From: Micromonospora olivasterospora
GTDB lineage: Bacteria > Actinomycetota > Actinomycetes > Mycobacteriales > Micromonosporaceae
Assembly: GCF_007830265.1 (NCBI RefSeq)
Contig: NZ_VLKE01000001.1
Span: 2,046,001 to 2,110,000 of the forward strand
Length of the DNA: 64,000 nt
Direction of reading: 5' to 3'
Position numbers and translations under genes: made by a program. The notes below the pieces were generated by a model. It was not told where the DNA came from. It worked only from the letters and a program-made list of their open reading frames with translations, and did not search any database. This document shows positions 1 to 10,687 of the stretch, piece by piece (the first letter of the stretch is position 1; every line of letters begins with the position of its first letter).

Positions 1-1383
1 CCCCGCCCGGCCTACGAGTGCGACGCCTGCGGTCACCAGCCCCCGAAGTGGGTGGGGCGCTGCCCCGAGTGCGGCGAGTGGGGCTCGGTGGTCGAGTGCA
101 CGGTGACCGGCCCGACGGTCTCCGGGCGGGTGGTCAGCTCCCGGATGCCGGCCGAGCCGGCCCGCCCGATCGCCACCATCAGCGCCGCCCCGGCGCGGGC
201 CCGGCCCACCGGCGTCAGCGAGCTCGACCGGGTGCTCGGCGGCGGGTTGGTGCCCGGCGCGGTGGTGCTGCTGGCCGGCGAGCCGGGGGTCGGCAAGTCC
301 ACGCTGCTGCTCGACGTGGCCCAGCAGTGGGCGGCCAACGCCGGCAGCCCGTCGCTGGTGGTCAGCGGGGAGGAGTCGGTCAGCCAGGTGCGGCTGCGCG
401 CCGAGCGGATGGGCGCCCTGCACGACCAGCTCTGGCTGGCCGCCGAGAGCGACCTGGGCGCCGTCCTCGGCCACCTCGACGCGGTCAAGCCGGGGCTGCT
501 GGTGCTCGACTCGGTGCAGACCATCTCCATGGTCGGCACGGAGGGGGTGCCCGGCGGGGTGACCCAGGTGCGGGCGGTCACCGCCGCACTGGTGGCGGTG
601 GCCAAGGAGCGCGGCATCGCCACGGTGCTGGTGGGGCACGTGACGAAGGACGGCCAGGTGGCCGGCCCCCGGGTGCTGGAGCACCTGGTCGACGTGGTGC
701 TGCACTTCGAGGGCGACAAGCACTCCTCGCTGCGGATGGTGCGCGGCGTGAAGAACCGGTTCGGGGCCGCCGACGAGGTCGGCTGCTTCGAGATGCACGA
801 GGGGGGCATCAGCAGCCTCGCCGACCCGTCCGGCCTGTTCCTCACCCGCTACTCCGAGCCGGTGCCCGGCACCTGCGTGACGGTGGCGATGGAGGGGCGG
901 CGCGCCCTGGTCACCGAGGTCCAGGCGCTGATCGGGGCGACGGTCGCCGGCTCGCCCCGGCGTACGGTCTCGGGGCTGGACGGCGCGCGGCTCGCGATGG
1001 TGCTGGCGGTCCTCCAGCGGCGCACCGAGCGGCTGACCCTGCACGACCGGGAGGTCTTCGCGGCCACCGTCGGCGGCATCCGGGTGGTGGAGCCGGCGGC
1101 GGACCTGGCCGTCGCCCTCGCGGTGGCGTCCGGCGGCCTCAACCTGGCCCTCGACCCGCACCTCGTCGCGATCGGCGAGGTGGGGCTGACCGGCGAGGTG
1201 CGGCGGGTCGGCGCGGTGCCGCGTCGGCTGGCCGAGGCGGCCCGACTGGGCTTCCGGGTGGCCCTGGTCCCGCCCGGGTGCGGCCCCGCGAAAGCGGGCG
1301 CCGGCCCGGAGAACATGCGGGTGATGGAGGTCACGGATTTGCGTACGGCCCTGCAGTGTGCCGCCCGCGCTTCGGTGGAGTGA
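1..1383 (+). CDS. radA: DNA repair protein RadA (5' end outside window)
   Basis: RadA is a RecA-like ATPase that promotes branch migration during homologous recombination. The reading frame is open from the first base, so the start codon lies before the window and about 460 residues are visible. A four-cysteine zinc finger (CDAC then CPEC) is at the N-terminus. It is followed by a Walker A motif, GEPGVGKST, at about nt 280-306, the RadA-specific KNRFG motif at about nt 751-765, and a C-terminal Lon-like domain. The frame stops with TGA just before the disA promoter region; the radA-disA order is conserved in actinobacteria and both act in DNA integrity. Family assignment is certain; only the extreme N-terminus is missing. 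Confidence 0.97.
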   Translation, partial: PRPAYECDACGHQPPKWVGRCPECGEWGSVVECTVTGPTVSGRVVSSRMPAEPARPIATISAAPARARPTGVSELDRVLGGGLVPGAVVLLAGEPGVGKSTLLLDVAQQWAANAGSPSLVVSGEESVSQVRLRAERMGALHDQLWLAAESDLGAVLGHLDAVKPGLLVLDSVQTISMVGTEGVPGGVTQVRAVTAALVAVAKERGIATVLVGHVTKDGQVAGPRVLEHLVDVVLHFEGDKHSSLRMVRGVKNRFGAADEVGCFEMHEGGISSLADPSGLFLTRYSEPVPGTCVTVAMEGRRALVTEVQALIGATVAGSPRRTVSGLDGARLAMVLAVLQRRTERLTLHDREVFAATVGGIRVVEPAADLAVALAVASGGLNLALDPHLVAIGEVGLTGEVRRVGAVPRRLAEAARLGFRVALVPPGCGPAKAGAGPENMRVMEVTDLRTALQCAARASVE

Positions 1384-1520
1384 CCGATGGTGGTCGTCGA
1401 GCGGGATCGCCCATACCATACCGGACAAGGCCGGCGGACCCGCCCGGCCCGATCATCGGGTCGCATCGTGACACATCACAGTAACCGCGACAGCACCCAC
1501 CGCACGGCAGTCCGTAGACT

Positions 1521-2711
1521 GTGCCCGTGCCGATCGACCGCGATGCCAGCAGAACCGCAGGCGCGACACCCCATGCCCGCACCGGCGCCGTGGGCTCGCC
1601 CGCCCGTCCGATCAGCGTCAGCGTGACCGGGAGCATCGGCGGCGCGGGCGGCGACCCGCTGCGGGCCAACCTCGCGCTGATGGCGCCGGGCACGGCGCTC
1701 CGCGACGGCCTGGAGCGGATCCTGCGCGGGCGGACGGGGGCGCTGATCGTCCTCGGCTACGACAAGGTCGTCGAGCAGATCTGCACCGGCGGCTTCCCGC
1801 TCGACGTCGAGTTCTCCGCGACCCGCGTGCGCGAGCTGTGCAAGATGGACGGCGCGGTCGTGCTGTCCAGCGACGGCACCCGGATCGTCCGGGCGGCCGT
1901 GCACCTGATGCCGGACCCGTCCATCCCCACCGAGGAGTCCGGCACCCGGCACCGCACCGCCGAGCGGGTGGCCCGGCAGACGGGCTACCCCGTCATCTCG
2001 GTCAGCCAGTCCATGCGGATCATCAGCCTCTACGTCAACGGCCAGCGGCACGTGCTGGACGACTCTGCGGCCATCCTGTCCCGGGCCAACCAGGCCCTGG
2101 CGACCCTGGAGCGCTACAAGCTGCGCCTGGACGAGGTCTCCGGCACCCTTTCCGCACTGGAGATCGAGGACCTGGTCACCGTCCGGGACGCGGTCGCGGT
2201 GGTGCAGCGGCTGGAGATGGTCCGCCGGATCGCCGACGAGATCGCCGGGTACGTGGTGGAGCTGGGCACCGACGGCCGGCTGCTCGCCCTTCAGCTCGAC
2301 GAGCTGATGGCCGGCGTCGACGCCGACCGCACCCTGGTCATCCGGGACTACCTGCCCAGCGGCCGCAAGCCGCGCACGCTGGACGAGGCGCTGGTGGAGC
2401 TGGACCTGCTCGGCGCCACCGAGCTGATCGACCTGGTGTCGGTCGCCAAGGCGATCGGCTACCCGTCGGCCTCCGACGCGCTGGACGCGGCCGTCAGCCC
2501 GCGCGGCTTCCGGCTGCTGGCCAAGGTGCCCCGGCTGCCGGTGGCGATCGTCGACCGGCTGGTGGTGCACTTCGGCAGCCTCCAGCGGCTGCTCGGCGCC
2601 ACGGTGGAGGATCTGCAGGCGGTGGAGGGGGTCGGCGACGCCCGCGCCCGCGGCGTCCGGGAGGGGTTGTCCCGGCTCGCCGAGGCGTCCATCCTGGAGC
2701 GTTACGTCTGA
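1521..2711 (+). CDS. disA: DNA integrity scanning diadenylate cyclase DisA
   Basis: DisA makes cyclic di-AMP from two ATP and scans DNA for branched structures. The DAC domain is recognisable by [16 protein letters not shown], the DGA motif in KMDGAV and the RHR motif in [10 protein letters not shown] linker helix region and a C-terminal helix-hairpin-helix domain follow ([15 protein letters not shown] near the end). The start is uncertain. GTG codons lie at 1521 and 1527, and a TAGACT hexamer at 1515-1520 could be a -10 box giving an almost leaderless transcript from about 1527. The first 40 residues are poorly conserved. Length, 396 aa, is slightly above the usual 360 because of that extension. 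It follows radA by 137 bp. Confidence 0.95.
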   Translation: MPVPIDRDASRTAGATPHARTGAVGSPARPISVSVTGSIGGAGGDPLRANLALMAPGTALRDGLERILRGRTGALIVLGYDKVVEQICTGGFPLDVEFSATRVRELCKMDGAVVLSSDGTRIVRAAVHLMPDPSIPTEESGTRHRTAERVARQTGYPVISVSQSMRIISLYVNGQRHVLDDSAAILSRANQALATLERYKLRLDEVSGTLSALEIEDLVTVRDAVAVVQRLEMVRRIADEIAGYVVELGTDGRLLALQLDELMAGVDADRTLVIRDYLPSGRKPRTLDEALVELDLLGATELIDLVSVAKAIGYPSASDALDAAVSPRGFRLLAKVPRLPVAIVDRLVVHFGSLQRLLGATVEDLQAVEGVGDARARGVREGLSRLAEASILERYV

Positions 2712-2742
2712 CCGGCCGGGCGGGCCACGGGGCCCCGCCGGT
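2711..2742. terminator. bidirectional hairpin between convergent genes
   Basis: ACCGGC at 2711-2716 pairs with GCCGGT at 2737-2742, with an inner GGG/CCC stem. The structure touches the last base of disA and the first base of the facing gene's stop codon. GC-rich stems without a T-run are the usual terminators in these genomes. Confidence 0.5.
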
Positions 2743-3458
2743 CAGTTCGTGATGGTGAGCTTGACCGGCTCGCTCAGCTTGGTGTCGACCCGCCCGAAGA
2801 CCTGGTACGTCCCGGCCGGCACGAAGTCACCGCTGGCGACCCCGTTCGCGCACTTGCTGCTGTACTTTCCGTTCCAGTCCACCTGGTACGACCGCTCGAA
2901 GCTGGGCGTGAACGACTGCACATCGGAGCCCTTGGCGTTGCCGCAGGTATCGGAGGACCACACCTTCTCCGCGCCCGACTTGATGTACAGCTCCTGCATG
3001 TCCGCGCCGACGTCCCGGCTGCACGTGCGGTCCGACCTGTTCTTGATCTTCAGTTGCAGGCCGACCACGGTGCCCCGCTGGGCCCTCGCGGGCAGCGGCA
3101 CCGGGGTCACGGAGATCTCCACGTCGGTACACGTGCTGCCGTCCGCCGCGGGGACGGCCGGCGCGGCGTTCTCGCCCGGCCCGGACGACGGCTCGCCGGA
3201 GCCGTCCGCGCCGCCGGCGGGCGGCGCGCCGGTCTGCGGAGCCAGCACCGAGGCGCTCGGGTCCGGCGACGCGGACTGGCCGGCGTCGGGCGTCACCGCG
3301 GTGGTCGGTGTCGTCTGGGCCTGCGGCGTGGTGCCGCCGTTGCCCGTCCTGCTGCACGAGTAGAGCAGGACAATCAGGAAGAGAAGCCCCGCTCCGAGCA
3401 CGACGACGCGACGCCGCCAGTACACGGCGGGGGGCAGGGGGCCGACGGTCAGACGCAT
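2742..3458 (-). CDS. membrane-anchored secreted protein of unknown function
   Basis: The protein of about 238 aa has a short positively charged N-terminus, one strong transmembrane helix (LGAGLLFLIVLLYS) and then a Thr/Pro/Ser/Gly-rich linker. After that comes an extracytoplasmic domain of about 120 residues with four cysteines, beginning around CTDVEISVTP. It resembles the actinobacterial proteins with a single anchor and a beta-sandwich ectodomain; I do not recognise a named family. The start at 3458 is chosen over the more upstream ATG at 3542 because GGTGGGGG lies a few bases before it and the N-terminus MRLTVGPLPP is typical. It converges on disA and shares its terminator hairpin. Confidence 0.75.
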   Translation of the reverse strand: MRLTVGPLPPAVYWRRRVVVLGAGLLFLIVLLYSCSRTGNGGTTPQAQTTPTTAVTPDAGQSASPDPSASVLAPQTGAPPAGGADGSGEPSSGPGENAAPAVPAADGSTCTDVEISVTPVPLPARAQRGTVVGLQLKIKNRSDRTCSRDVGADMQELYIKSGAEKVWSSDTCGNAKGSDVQSFTPSFERSYQVDWNGKYSSKCANGVASGDFVPAGTYQVFGRVDTKLSEPVKLTITN

Positions 3459-3707
3459 GATGCCCCCACCGTAGCGGCGCGACGCGCGCTCGTCCGGCGC
3501 GACGCGCCGAGCCGCCCTCCGCTCACCCCCGCAACCCTCCACTCACGACACACGCGGCCCGCGGCCCGGTGGGCGGCGACGTCCCGGCCACGGGCCCGGC
3601 CGACGGACCTGCGGACGGTGCGGGCGTGACGGCCGACCCGGTGCAGCACCGCCGCCAGGGTCTCCGCCGCACCGCCCGCTTTCCGGCCGGCGGACGGCGC
3701 GGCGGCG

Positions 3708-4268
3708 TCACAGGTAGACCTTGCGCTGGTAGATCGCGTGCGCGCCGGCCACCCGGTCCAGGAAGAGCAGCCCGGCGCAGTGGTCGATCTCGTGCTGCAA
3801 CGCCCGCGCCTCGAACCCGTCCGTGACCAGCCGCACCGGCGCCCCCGTGCCCGGCAGCGCCCCCTCGACCACCAGCCGGCTGGCCCGCTTGACGTCCCCG
3901 GTGAGGTCGGGCACGGACATGCACCCCTCCCTGCCCGCCTTCCACCGGCTCGCCTCCACGACCCGCGCGTTGCACAGCACGAAGGTCCCGTGCACGGTGA
4001 CCGCCTTCGGGTGGCCGGTGACGTCCACGGCGAACACCTGGGCACCGACCCCCACCTGGGGGGCGGCGAGGCCCACGCAGCCCGGCGAGACCCGCATCGT
4101 GGCGACCAGGTCGGCGGCGAGCTGAACCACCTCGGCGGAGGTGGGGTCCACCTCCGGCCCGGGGCGGCTGAGCACCGGGTCGGGCGCGGCGACCACCGGG
4201 CGCACCTCGCCGGGCACGCCGAGCGCGTCGGGGGCCCAGCCGCCGAGGCCCGTGTACTCGCCTGTCAC
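3708..4268 (-). CDS. def: peptide deformylase
   Basis: Removes the N-formyl group from nascent proteins; a cytoplasmic metalloenzyme. All three deformylase motifs are present: GLAAPQVG (about residue 66), EGCMSVP (about 114, with the metal-binding Cys) and QHEIDH (about 158, with two metal-binding His). Length, 186 aa, is normal. It starts at a GTG that overlaps the stop of the upstream ACT-domain gene by four bases (GTGA at 4265-4268), so translation is probably coupled. About 250 bp without a gene separate its end from the membrane-anchored protein downstream. Confidence 0.96.
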   Translation of the reverse strand: MTGEYTGLGGWAPDALGVPGEVRPVVAAPDPVLSRPGPEVDPTSAEVVQLAADLVATMRVSPGCVGLAAPQVGVGAQVFAVDVTGHPKAVTVHGTFVLCNARVVEASRWKAGREGCMSVPDLTGDVKRASRLVVEGALPGTGAPVRLVTDGFEARALQHEIDHCAGLLFLDRVAGAHAIYQRKVYL

Positions 4269-4777
4269 AGCAGGTCCGGGTCGGCCGGGCGGAGGCTGAC
4301 GCCGACGCCCAACTCCGCCGCCGTACGCGTCAACCTGCCGGCCACCTCGTCGCTGCTCCCCGGCGGCAGCTCGACCTCGGCGACCACCACGTACAGGGAG
4401 CCGGTGAGCCGGGTGCTCAGGTCGGTGACGTTGCCGCCGGCGTCGGCCAGCACGCGGGTCATCGCCGCGACGATGCCCATTCGGTCCGCGCCGTGTACCG
4501 CGAGCACGTACGGCTCGCCGGTCAGCGGGGTCGCGCCGTCGGGGGTGACCGCCCGTACGGTGGCCAGGAGTTGGCCGTCGGCGGCGAGCGGGGCCAGGGC
4601 GGCCTCGACCTCGGCGGTGGCCGGGCCCACGCAGATGAGGGTCATCGCGAAGTGGCCCCGCAGCCGGGTCATGGTCGAGTCGGTGAGGTTCGCGCCGAGC
4701 CGGGCGAGCACCTCGGCGACGTCGGCGACGATGCCCGGCCGGTCCCGGCCGATGACGGTGATCGCGAGCTCGTTCAT
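4265..4777 (-). CDS. ACT-domain protein, GcvR-like
   Basis: A 170-aa cytoplasmic protein made of two ACT domains: the first begins NELAITVIGRDRPGIVADV and the second covers the half starting YVLAVHGADRMGIVAAMT. Tandem ACT proteins of this size resemble the glycine cleavage regulator GcvR. In actinobacteria they are usually annotated as amino-acid-binding regulators. There is no DNA-binding domain, so any regulatory role would be through protein contact. It is the first gene of a two-gene unit with def and overlaps it by 4 bp. The functional link to deformylase is not evident from sequence. Confidence 0.85.
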   Translation of the reverse strand: MNELAITVIGRDRPGIVADVAEVLARLGANLTDSTMTRLRGHFAMTLICVGPATAEVEAALAPLAADGQLLATVRAVTPDGATPLTGEPYVLAVHGADRMGIVAAMTRVLADAGGNVTDLSTRLTGSLYVVVAEVELPPGSSDEVAGRLTRTAAELGVGVSLRPADPDLL

Positions 4778-4873
4778 CCGGGCATTCTGCCCGATCCGGC
4801 CCGCGACCCGGCGTCGCCCCGCCCGGCCCGCCCAACCTGCGGGAACCTCGACCGTGACATGATCGGCGACGCC

Positions 4874-5803
4874 ATGTCTGAGCCCACCTTCGCGGCCCTC
4901 GTCAGCCGCTGGTACGAGAAGAACGCCCGCGACCTGCCGTGGCGCGAGCCCGGCGTCGGCGCGTGGGCGATCCTGGTCAGCGAGGTCATGCTCCAGCAGA
5001 CGCCGGTGGCACGGGTGCTCCCGGCCTGGACCGCGTGGCTGGAGCGGTGGCCGACGCCCGCCGCGCTGGCCGCGGACACGCCGGCCGAGGCGATTCGGAT
5101 GTGGGGGCGGCTGGGCTATCCCCGCCGGGCGGTGCGGCTACGCGAGTGCGCCGTGGCGATCGTGGAGCGACACGGCGGGGAGGTTCCGGACCGGCTGGAC
5201 CAACTGCTGGCGCTGCCGGGGGTGGGCACCTACACGGCCCGGGCGGTGGCCGCGTTCGCGTACGGGCAGCGGCACCCGGTGGTCGACACCAACGTGCGGC
5301 GGGTGGTCTGCCGGGCGATCGCCGGCGAGCCGGACGCCGGTCCGGCCACCCGCCCGGCCGACCTGGTGGCCTGCGAGGAACTGCTGCCGGAGGAGCCTGC
5401 CGAGGCGGCCCTGGCGAGCGCCGCGTTCATGGAACTCGGGGCGGTGGTCTGCACCGCCCGGTCACCGCGCTGCGCGGTGTGCCCCGTGGAGGCGGTCTGC
5501 GCGTGGCGGGCGTCCGGCCAGGAGGCGCCGGCCGGCCCGACGCGACGCCCGCAGCGGTACGCGGGCACCGACCGCCAGGTACGCGGGCTGCTGCTGGCCG
5601 TGCTGCGGGAGGCCACCGGCCCGGTGCCGCACCAGCGGCTCGACCAGGTGTGGGCCGACGACGTGCAACGGTCCCGGGCCCTGGCCGGGCTGGTGCAGGA
5701 CGGCTTGGTCGAGGCGGCCGGCGCCTCGTCGTTCCGCCTGACCGGCGACGGCCCGCCCGCACCGACATTCCCCGCGATCTTGCACTTTCGGCCCTCGGTA
5801 TAG
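4874..5803 (+). CDS. mutY: A/G-specific adenine DNA glycosylase MutY
   Basis: Removes adenine mispaired with 8-oxoguanine. The protein has the helix-hairpin-helix LPGVGTYTARAV, the catalytic region VVDTNVRR, and the iron-sulfur loop with spacing C-x6-C-x2-C-x5-C (CTARSPRC then CPVEAVC). At 309 aa it is the short actinobacterial form without the full C-terminal Nudix-like domain. The ATG at 4874 is preferred; an in-frame ATG at 4859 is possible. The last residues (AILHFRPSV) and the stop codon are encoded by one arm and the loop of a REP-like palindrome, so the natural C-terminus has probably been replaced. An IS110 element lies immediately downstream. Confidence 0.93.
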   Translation: MSEPTFAALVSRWYEKNARDLPWREPGVGAWAILVSEVMLQQTPVARVLPAWTAWLERWPTPAALAADTPAEAIRMWGRLGYPRRAVRLRECAVAIVERHGGEVPDRLDQLLALPGVGTYTARAVAAFAYGQRHPVVDTNVRRVVCRAIAGEPDAGPATRPADLVACEELLPEEPAEAALASAAFMELGAVVCTARSPRCAVCPVEAVCAWRASGQEAPAGPTRRPQRYAGTDRQVRGLLLAVLREATGPVPHQRLDQVWADDVQRSRALAGLVQDGLVEAAGASSFRLTGDGPPAPTFPAILHFRPSV

Positions 5804-5840
5804 GGTGGTTTGCCGGATTTGCCGGGGCCGCAAGTGCAAG
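5779..5840. repeat. REP-like palindrome overlapping mutY stop
   Basis: CTTGCACTTTCGGCCC at 5779-5794 pairs with GGGCCGCAAGTGCAAG at 5825-5840, 15 of 16 positions matching, around a 30-nt loop containing the mutY stop codon. The form suggests a dispersed palindromic repeat rather than a simple terminator, although it could also terminate transcription. I cannot confirm genome-wide copies. Confidence 0.7.
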
Positions 5841-5850
5841 TCACCCGGTC

Positions 5851-6072
5851 TTTTCGGGACGCCTCGCAGGCGTGAAAATGGTGGACAGGTCGCCCGCCGA
5901 CGCCGATCGATCTTGGTCTAGTTGAGGCCGTCTGCAAGTCTGGCGCCGGGGCCCGGACTCTTGTGGGTCACGCACTGTTGCTTCGAGCACGCCGGTCAGA
6001 TTTTCGGTTCCCGACCGAGGCCCCCGGGCGACCTACCCACTGGTCGATCACGGTGAGGAGGGACGCGGGCGG
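5851..6072 (+). ncRNA. candidate bridge RNA region of the IS110 element
   Basis: IS110-group elements encode a structured bridge RNA in the non-coding left end that pairs with target and donor DNA. This left end contains small stems, for example CGGTC (5993-5997) with GACCG (6013-6017) and CGACC (6029-6033) with GGTCG (6042-6046). The loop segment CCGGTCAGAT at 5992-6001 is identical to the ten bases at the right junction (7481-7490). That is what a target guide spanning the insertion core would look like. Exact RNA ends are unknown. Confidence 0.4.
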
Positions 6073-7395
6073 ATGCGCGGGTTACCCGAAGAGATCCCGG
6101 ACGCTGACAGCGAGAAGGTCTGGGAGCGGGTGTGTGCGGTCGATGTGGCCAAGGAGTCGGGGATGGTGTGTACCCGGCTACCCGCCGCGGGTGGGCGGCG
6201 GGTGAGCCGGGTGTGGCAGGTGACGGCGACCACGAACGCGGTCAGTGACCTTGCCGCCGATCTGGTGGCGGCGGGGGTGGAGAAGGTCACCGTGGAAAGC
6301 ACGTCGGACTACTGGCGGATCTGGTTCTACCTGTTCGAGGCAGCCGGGTTGGACGTGCAGTTGGTCAACGCCCGTGACGTCAAGAACGTGCCCGGGCGGC
6401 CGAAGACCGACAAGCTGGACGCGGTGTGGTTGGCCAAGCTCACCGAGAAGGGCCTGTTGCGGCCCTCGTTCGTGCCTGCGGCTCCGGTGCGGGTGTTGCG
6501 TGACTACACCCGGATGCGGGTGGATCTGGTCCGGGACCGGACCCGCTACTGGTCGAGGTTGGAGAAACTGCTTGAAGACGCCCTGATCAAGGTGTCGTCG
6601 GTGGCCTCCACCCTGCGGACGGTGTCGACGCGGGACATGGTTGAGGCGTTGATCGCCGGTCAACGTGATCCGGCGACCCTCGCCTCGCTGGCCCACGGAG
6701 CGCTGCGCCGCAAACGCAACGCCCTCATCGAGGCACTCACCGGCCGCTTCGACGACCATCACGGCGAGTTGGCCCGGATCCTGCTCGACCAGATCGACCG
6801 CCTCGACACCGAGATCGCGAAACTCACCACACGGATCGGGCAGATACTCGACGACATCGACCCACCGTCCCAGCCGGGCGGCGGCGACGGCGACACCCCG
6901 GCGCCAGACGCCCGGCGGCGCCTGGCCGAGATCCCGGGCATCAGCACCGAGTCCGCGCAACTGATCATCGCCGAGATCGGTCTGGACATGACACGGTTCC
7001 CCACCGCGGCGCACCTGGTGTCCTGGGCGAAGCTGTGTCCGCGCACCATCCAGTCCGGTACCAGCCTCACCGCGGGCAAGACAGGCAAAGGCAATCCGTA
7101 CCTCAAAGGCGCCCTCGGTATGGCCGCAGCCACCGTCGCCCGCGGCAAGGGAACGTTCCTGTCCGAACGCTACCGGCGTCTGGTCACACGTCGAGGCAAA
7201 GGCAAGGCCAAGGTCGCCGTCGCCCGCTCCATCCTCGTGATCATCTGGCACCTGCTCAACGACCCAACCGCCCGTTACCACGATCTCGGCGCCGACTTCC
7301 ACGAACGCCGTATCAACACCACCCGGAAGATCAACAGCCTGGTCCGGCAACTCGAAGCCCTCGGCCACACCGTCACCCTGCAACCGACAACCTGA
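6073..7395 (+). CDS. IS110-family transposase (DEDD recombinase)
   Basis: A 440-aa transposase. The N-terminal RuvC-like DEDD domain shows the first Asp in CAVDVAKE, Glu in VTVEST and the later Asp residues in PKTDKLDA. A coiled-coil middle section follows. The C-terminal Tnp_20 domain has a helix-hairpin-helix (LAEIPGISTESAQLIIAE) and the serine-containing motif IQSGTSLTAGKTGKGNPYL, which supplies the nucleophile in this family. The start is supported by GAGGAGG at 6056-6062, ten bases upstream. No frameshift or internal stop is seen, so the element may still be active. It works with an RNA from its own left end. Confidence 0.95.
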   Translation: MRGLPEEIPDADSEKVWERVCAVDVAKESGMVCTRLPAAGGRRVSRVWQVTATTNAVSDLAADLVAAGVEKVTVESTSDYWRIWFYLFEAAGLDVQLVNARDVKNVPGRPKTDKLDAVWLAKLTEKGLLRPSFVPAAPVRVLRDYTRMRVDLVRDRTRYWSRLEKLLEDALIKVSSVASTLRTVSTRDMVEALIAGQRDPATLASLAHGALRRKRNALIEALTGRFDDHHGELARILLDQIDRLDTEIAKLTTRIGQILDDIDPPSQPGGGDGDTPAPDARRRLAEIPGISTESAQLIIAEIGLDMTRFPTAAHLVSWAKLCPRTIQSGTSLTAGKTGKGNPYLKGALGMAAATVARGKGTFLSERYRRLVTRRGKGKAKVAVARSILVIIWHLLNDPTARYHDLGADFHERRINTTRKINSLVRQLEALGHTVTLQPTT

Positions 7396-7416
7396 CCCCA
7401 CACCCCCACCCCGCCC

Positions 7417-7444
7417 GGGCTGGCCATCAACACCGGGCCAGCCC
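7417..7444 (+). terminator. hairpin after transposase
   Basis: GGGCTGGCC at 7417-7425 pairs perfectly with GGCCAGCCC at 7436-7444 around a 10-nt loop, 21 bp after the transposase stop codon. It lies inside the predicted right end of the element. Confidence 0.6.
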
Positions 7445-7522
7445 ACCGCGCCCAAAACCCGTCGTGGTACAGGTCATTTACCGGTCAGATCGCGGAGGGT
7501 TGGCGGGCATGGGAGGCGGCAA

Positions 7523-7563
7523 GGCGACGGCCCCGGTGGCTCTCGCCAGCCGGGGCCGTCGCC
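7523..7563 (-). terminator. terminator of clpC
   Basis: A perfect 14-bp stem (7523-7536 with 7550-7563) is continued by TGGC/GCCA with one bulged base and a four-base loop. It begins 13 bp downstream of the clpC stop codon on the minus strand. There is no T-run. Confidence 0.8.
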
Positions 7564-7576
7564 CTGTCGTTCGTCT

Positions 7577-10108
<2,532 letters not shown>

Positions 10109-10287
10109 GCCCTCGTGCTCCTCACGTGCCGTGCGCCTTGATGGGTCAGATCTCGGCGGGGCCGGTGCGCGGACGTCCGGGATGGGCGTCCGTGCCTCCT
10201 TACTCTATCGTCGCGGACCGACTCCGCTGAGGTCGTGTGTCCTCGGCGGAAGGCGGGTACGCGTCGTTACAGACAACCGTCCGCGCT

Positions 10288-10311
10288 CAGGAGGTGTTCC
10301 GGTACCTCCTG
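10288..10311. repeat. 8-bp inverted repeat upstream of clpC
   Basis: CAGGAGGT and ACCTCCTG are perfect complements separated by 8 nt. The site lies 180 bp upstream of the clpC start and could be an operator or a small hairpin. No known regulator consensus is recognised. Confidence 0.45.
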
Positions 10312-10412
10312 CTGTACGCGCAGAGCGAAATTCGGGATCGCCGGTGAGCCGGCCCGCTGGGGGCCCGGGACTCCTCCGCCACGGCCGGGCCCTCGCCGGG
10401 CCGGGCGGACCG

Positions 10413-10455
10413 CAATCCACAGGCTGTGGACAGAATCTCCACCGGCTGTGGACAA
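10413..10455. promoter_or_regulatory. cluster of DnaA-box-like sequences
   Basis: Three 9-mers resemble the actinobacterial DnaA box TTGTCCACA: CAATCCACA on the plus strand (10413-10421), and CTGTCCACA (10425-10433) and TTGTCCACA (10447-10455) read on the minus strand. The last is a perfect match to the Streptomyces-preferred box. The two minus-strand boxes are 22 bp apart, about two helical turns. Binding is inference. Confidence 0.45.
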
Positions 10456-10559
10456 CGCCGACGACGGCCGGGTTCTTCCCGCCCGGGCCGCTCGGTATGG
10501 GCGGCCGAGCCCTCGTCCTGACCGGCGGGGCCGATGGCGGCCCGGAGGCCGATAACCGA

Positions 10560-10629
10560 CACACAGGCCGATGCCGCCTGCTGGACAGGGGTCAGCCGGC
10601 GGCTGCTGGCGGCACACAGGCCGATGCCG
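10560..10629. repeat. 17-nt direct repeat
   Basis: The sequence CACACAGGCCGATGCCG occurs at 10560-10576 and again at 10613-10629. It is non-coding and its function is unknown. Confidence 0.5.
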
Positions 10630-10652
10630 GCACGGAGGACCCCGGACACGGC

Positions 10653-10687
10653 GACGCCGGCCCGGAGATGTGCTCCGGGCCGGCGTC
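10653..10687 (-). terminator. terminator of lsr2
   Basis: A perfect 15-bp stem (10653-10667 with 10673-10687) encloses the loop ATGTG, 83 bp downstream of the lsr2 stop codon on the minus strand. It is one of the strongest hairpins in the window. Confidence 0.75.

Larger units (their letters stand above)
5851..7486 (+). mobile_element. IS110-family insertion sequence
   Basis: The element contains one transposase gene with about 220 bp of non-coding sequence on its left and about 90 bp on its right. This asymmetry suits the IS110 group, which has no terminal inverted repeats. The ends are inferred from the hexamer CCGGTC, which occurs at 5845-5850 just left of the element and again at 7481-7486. 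It would be the crossover core shared by both junctions. The left end starts four bases after a REP-like palindrome and the right end is 36 bp before the clpC terminator. End positions are inference; the element itself is clear. Confidence 0.65.

Noticed and set aside
5779..5840. Simple intrinsic terminator for mutY
   Set aside because: The arms are long with a 30-nt loop and lie partly inside the coding region. A dispersed palindrome explains this better, though termination could be a side effect.
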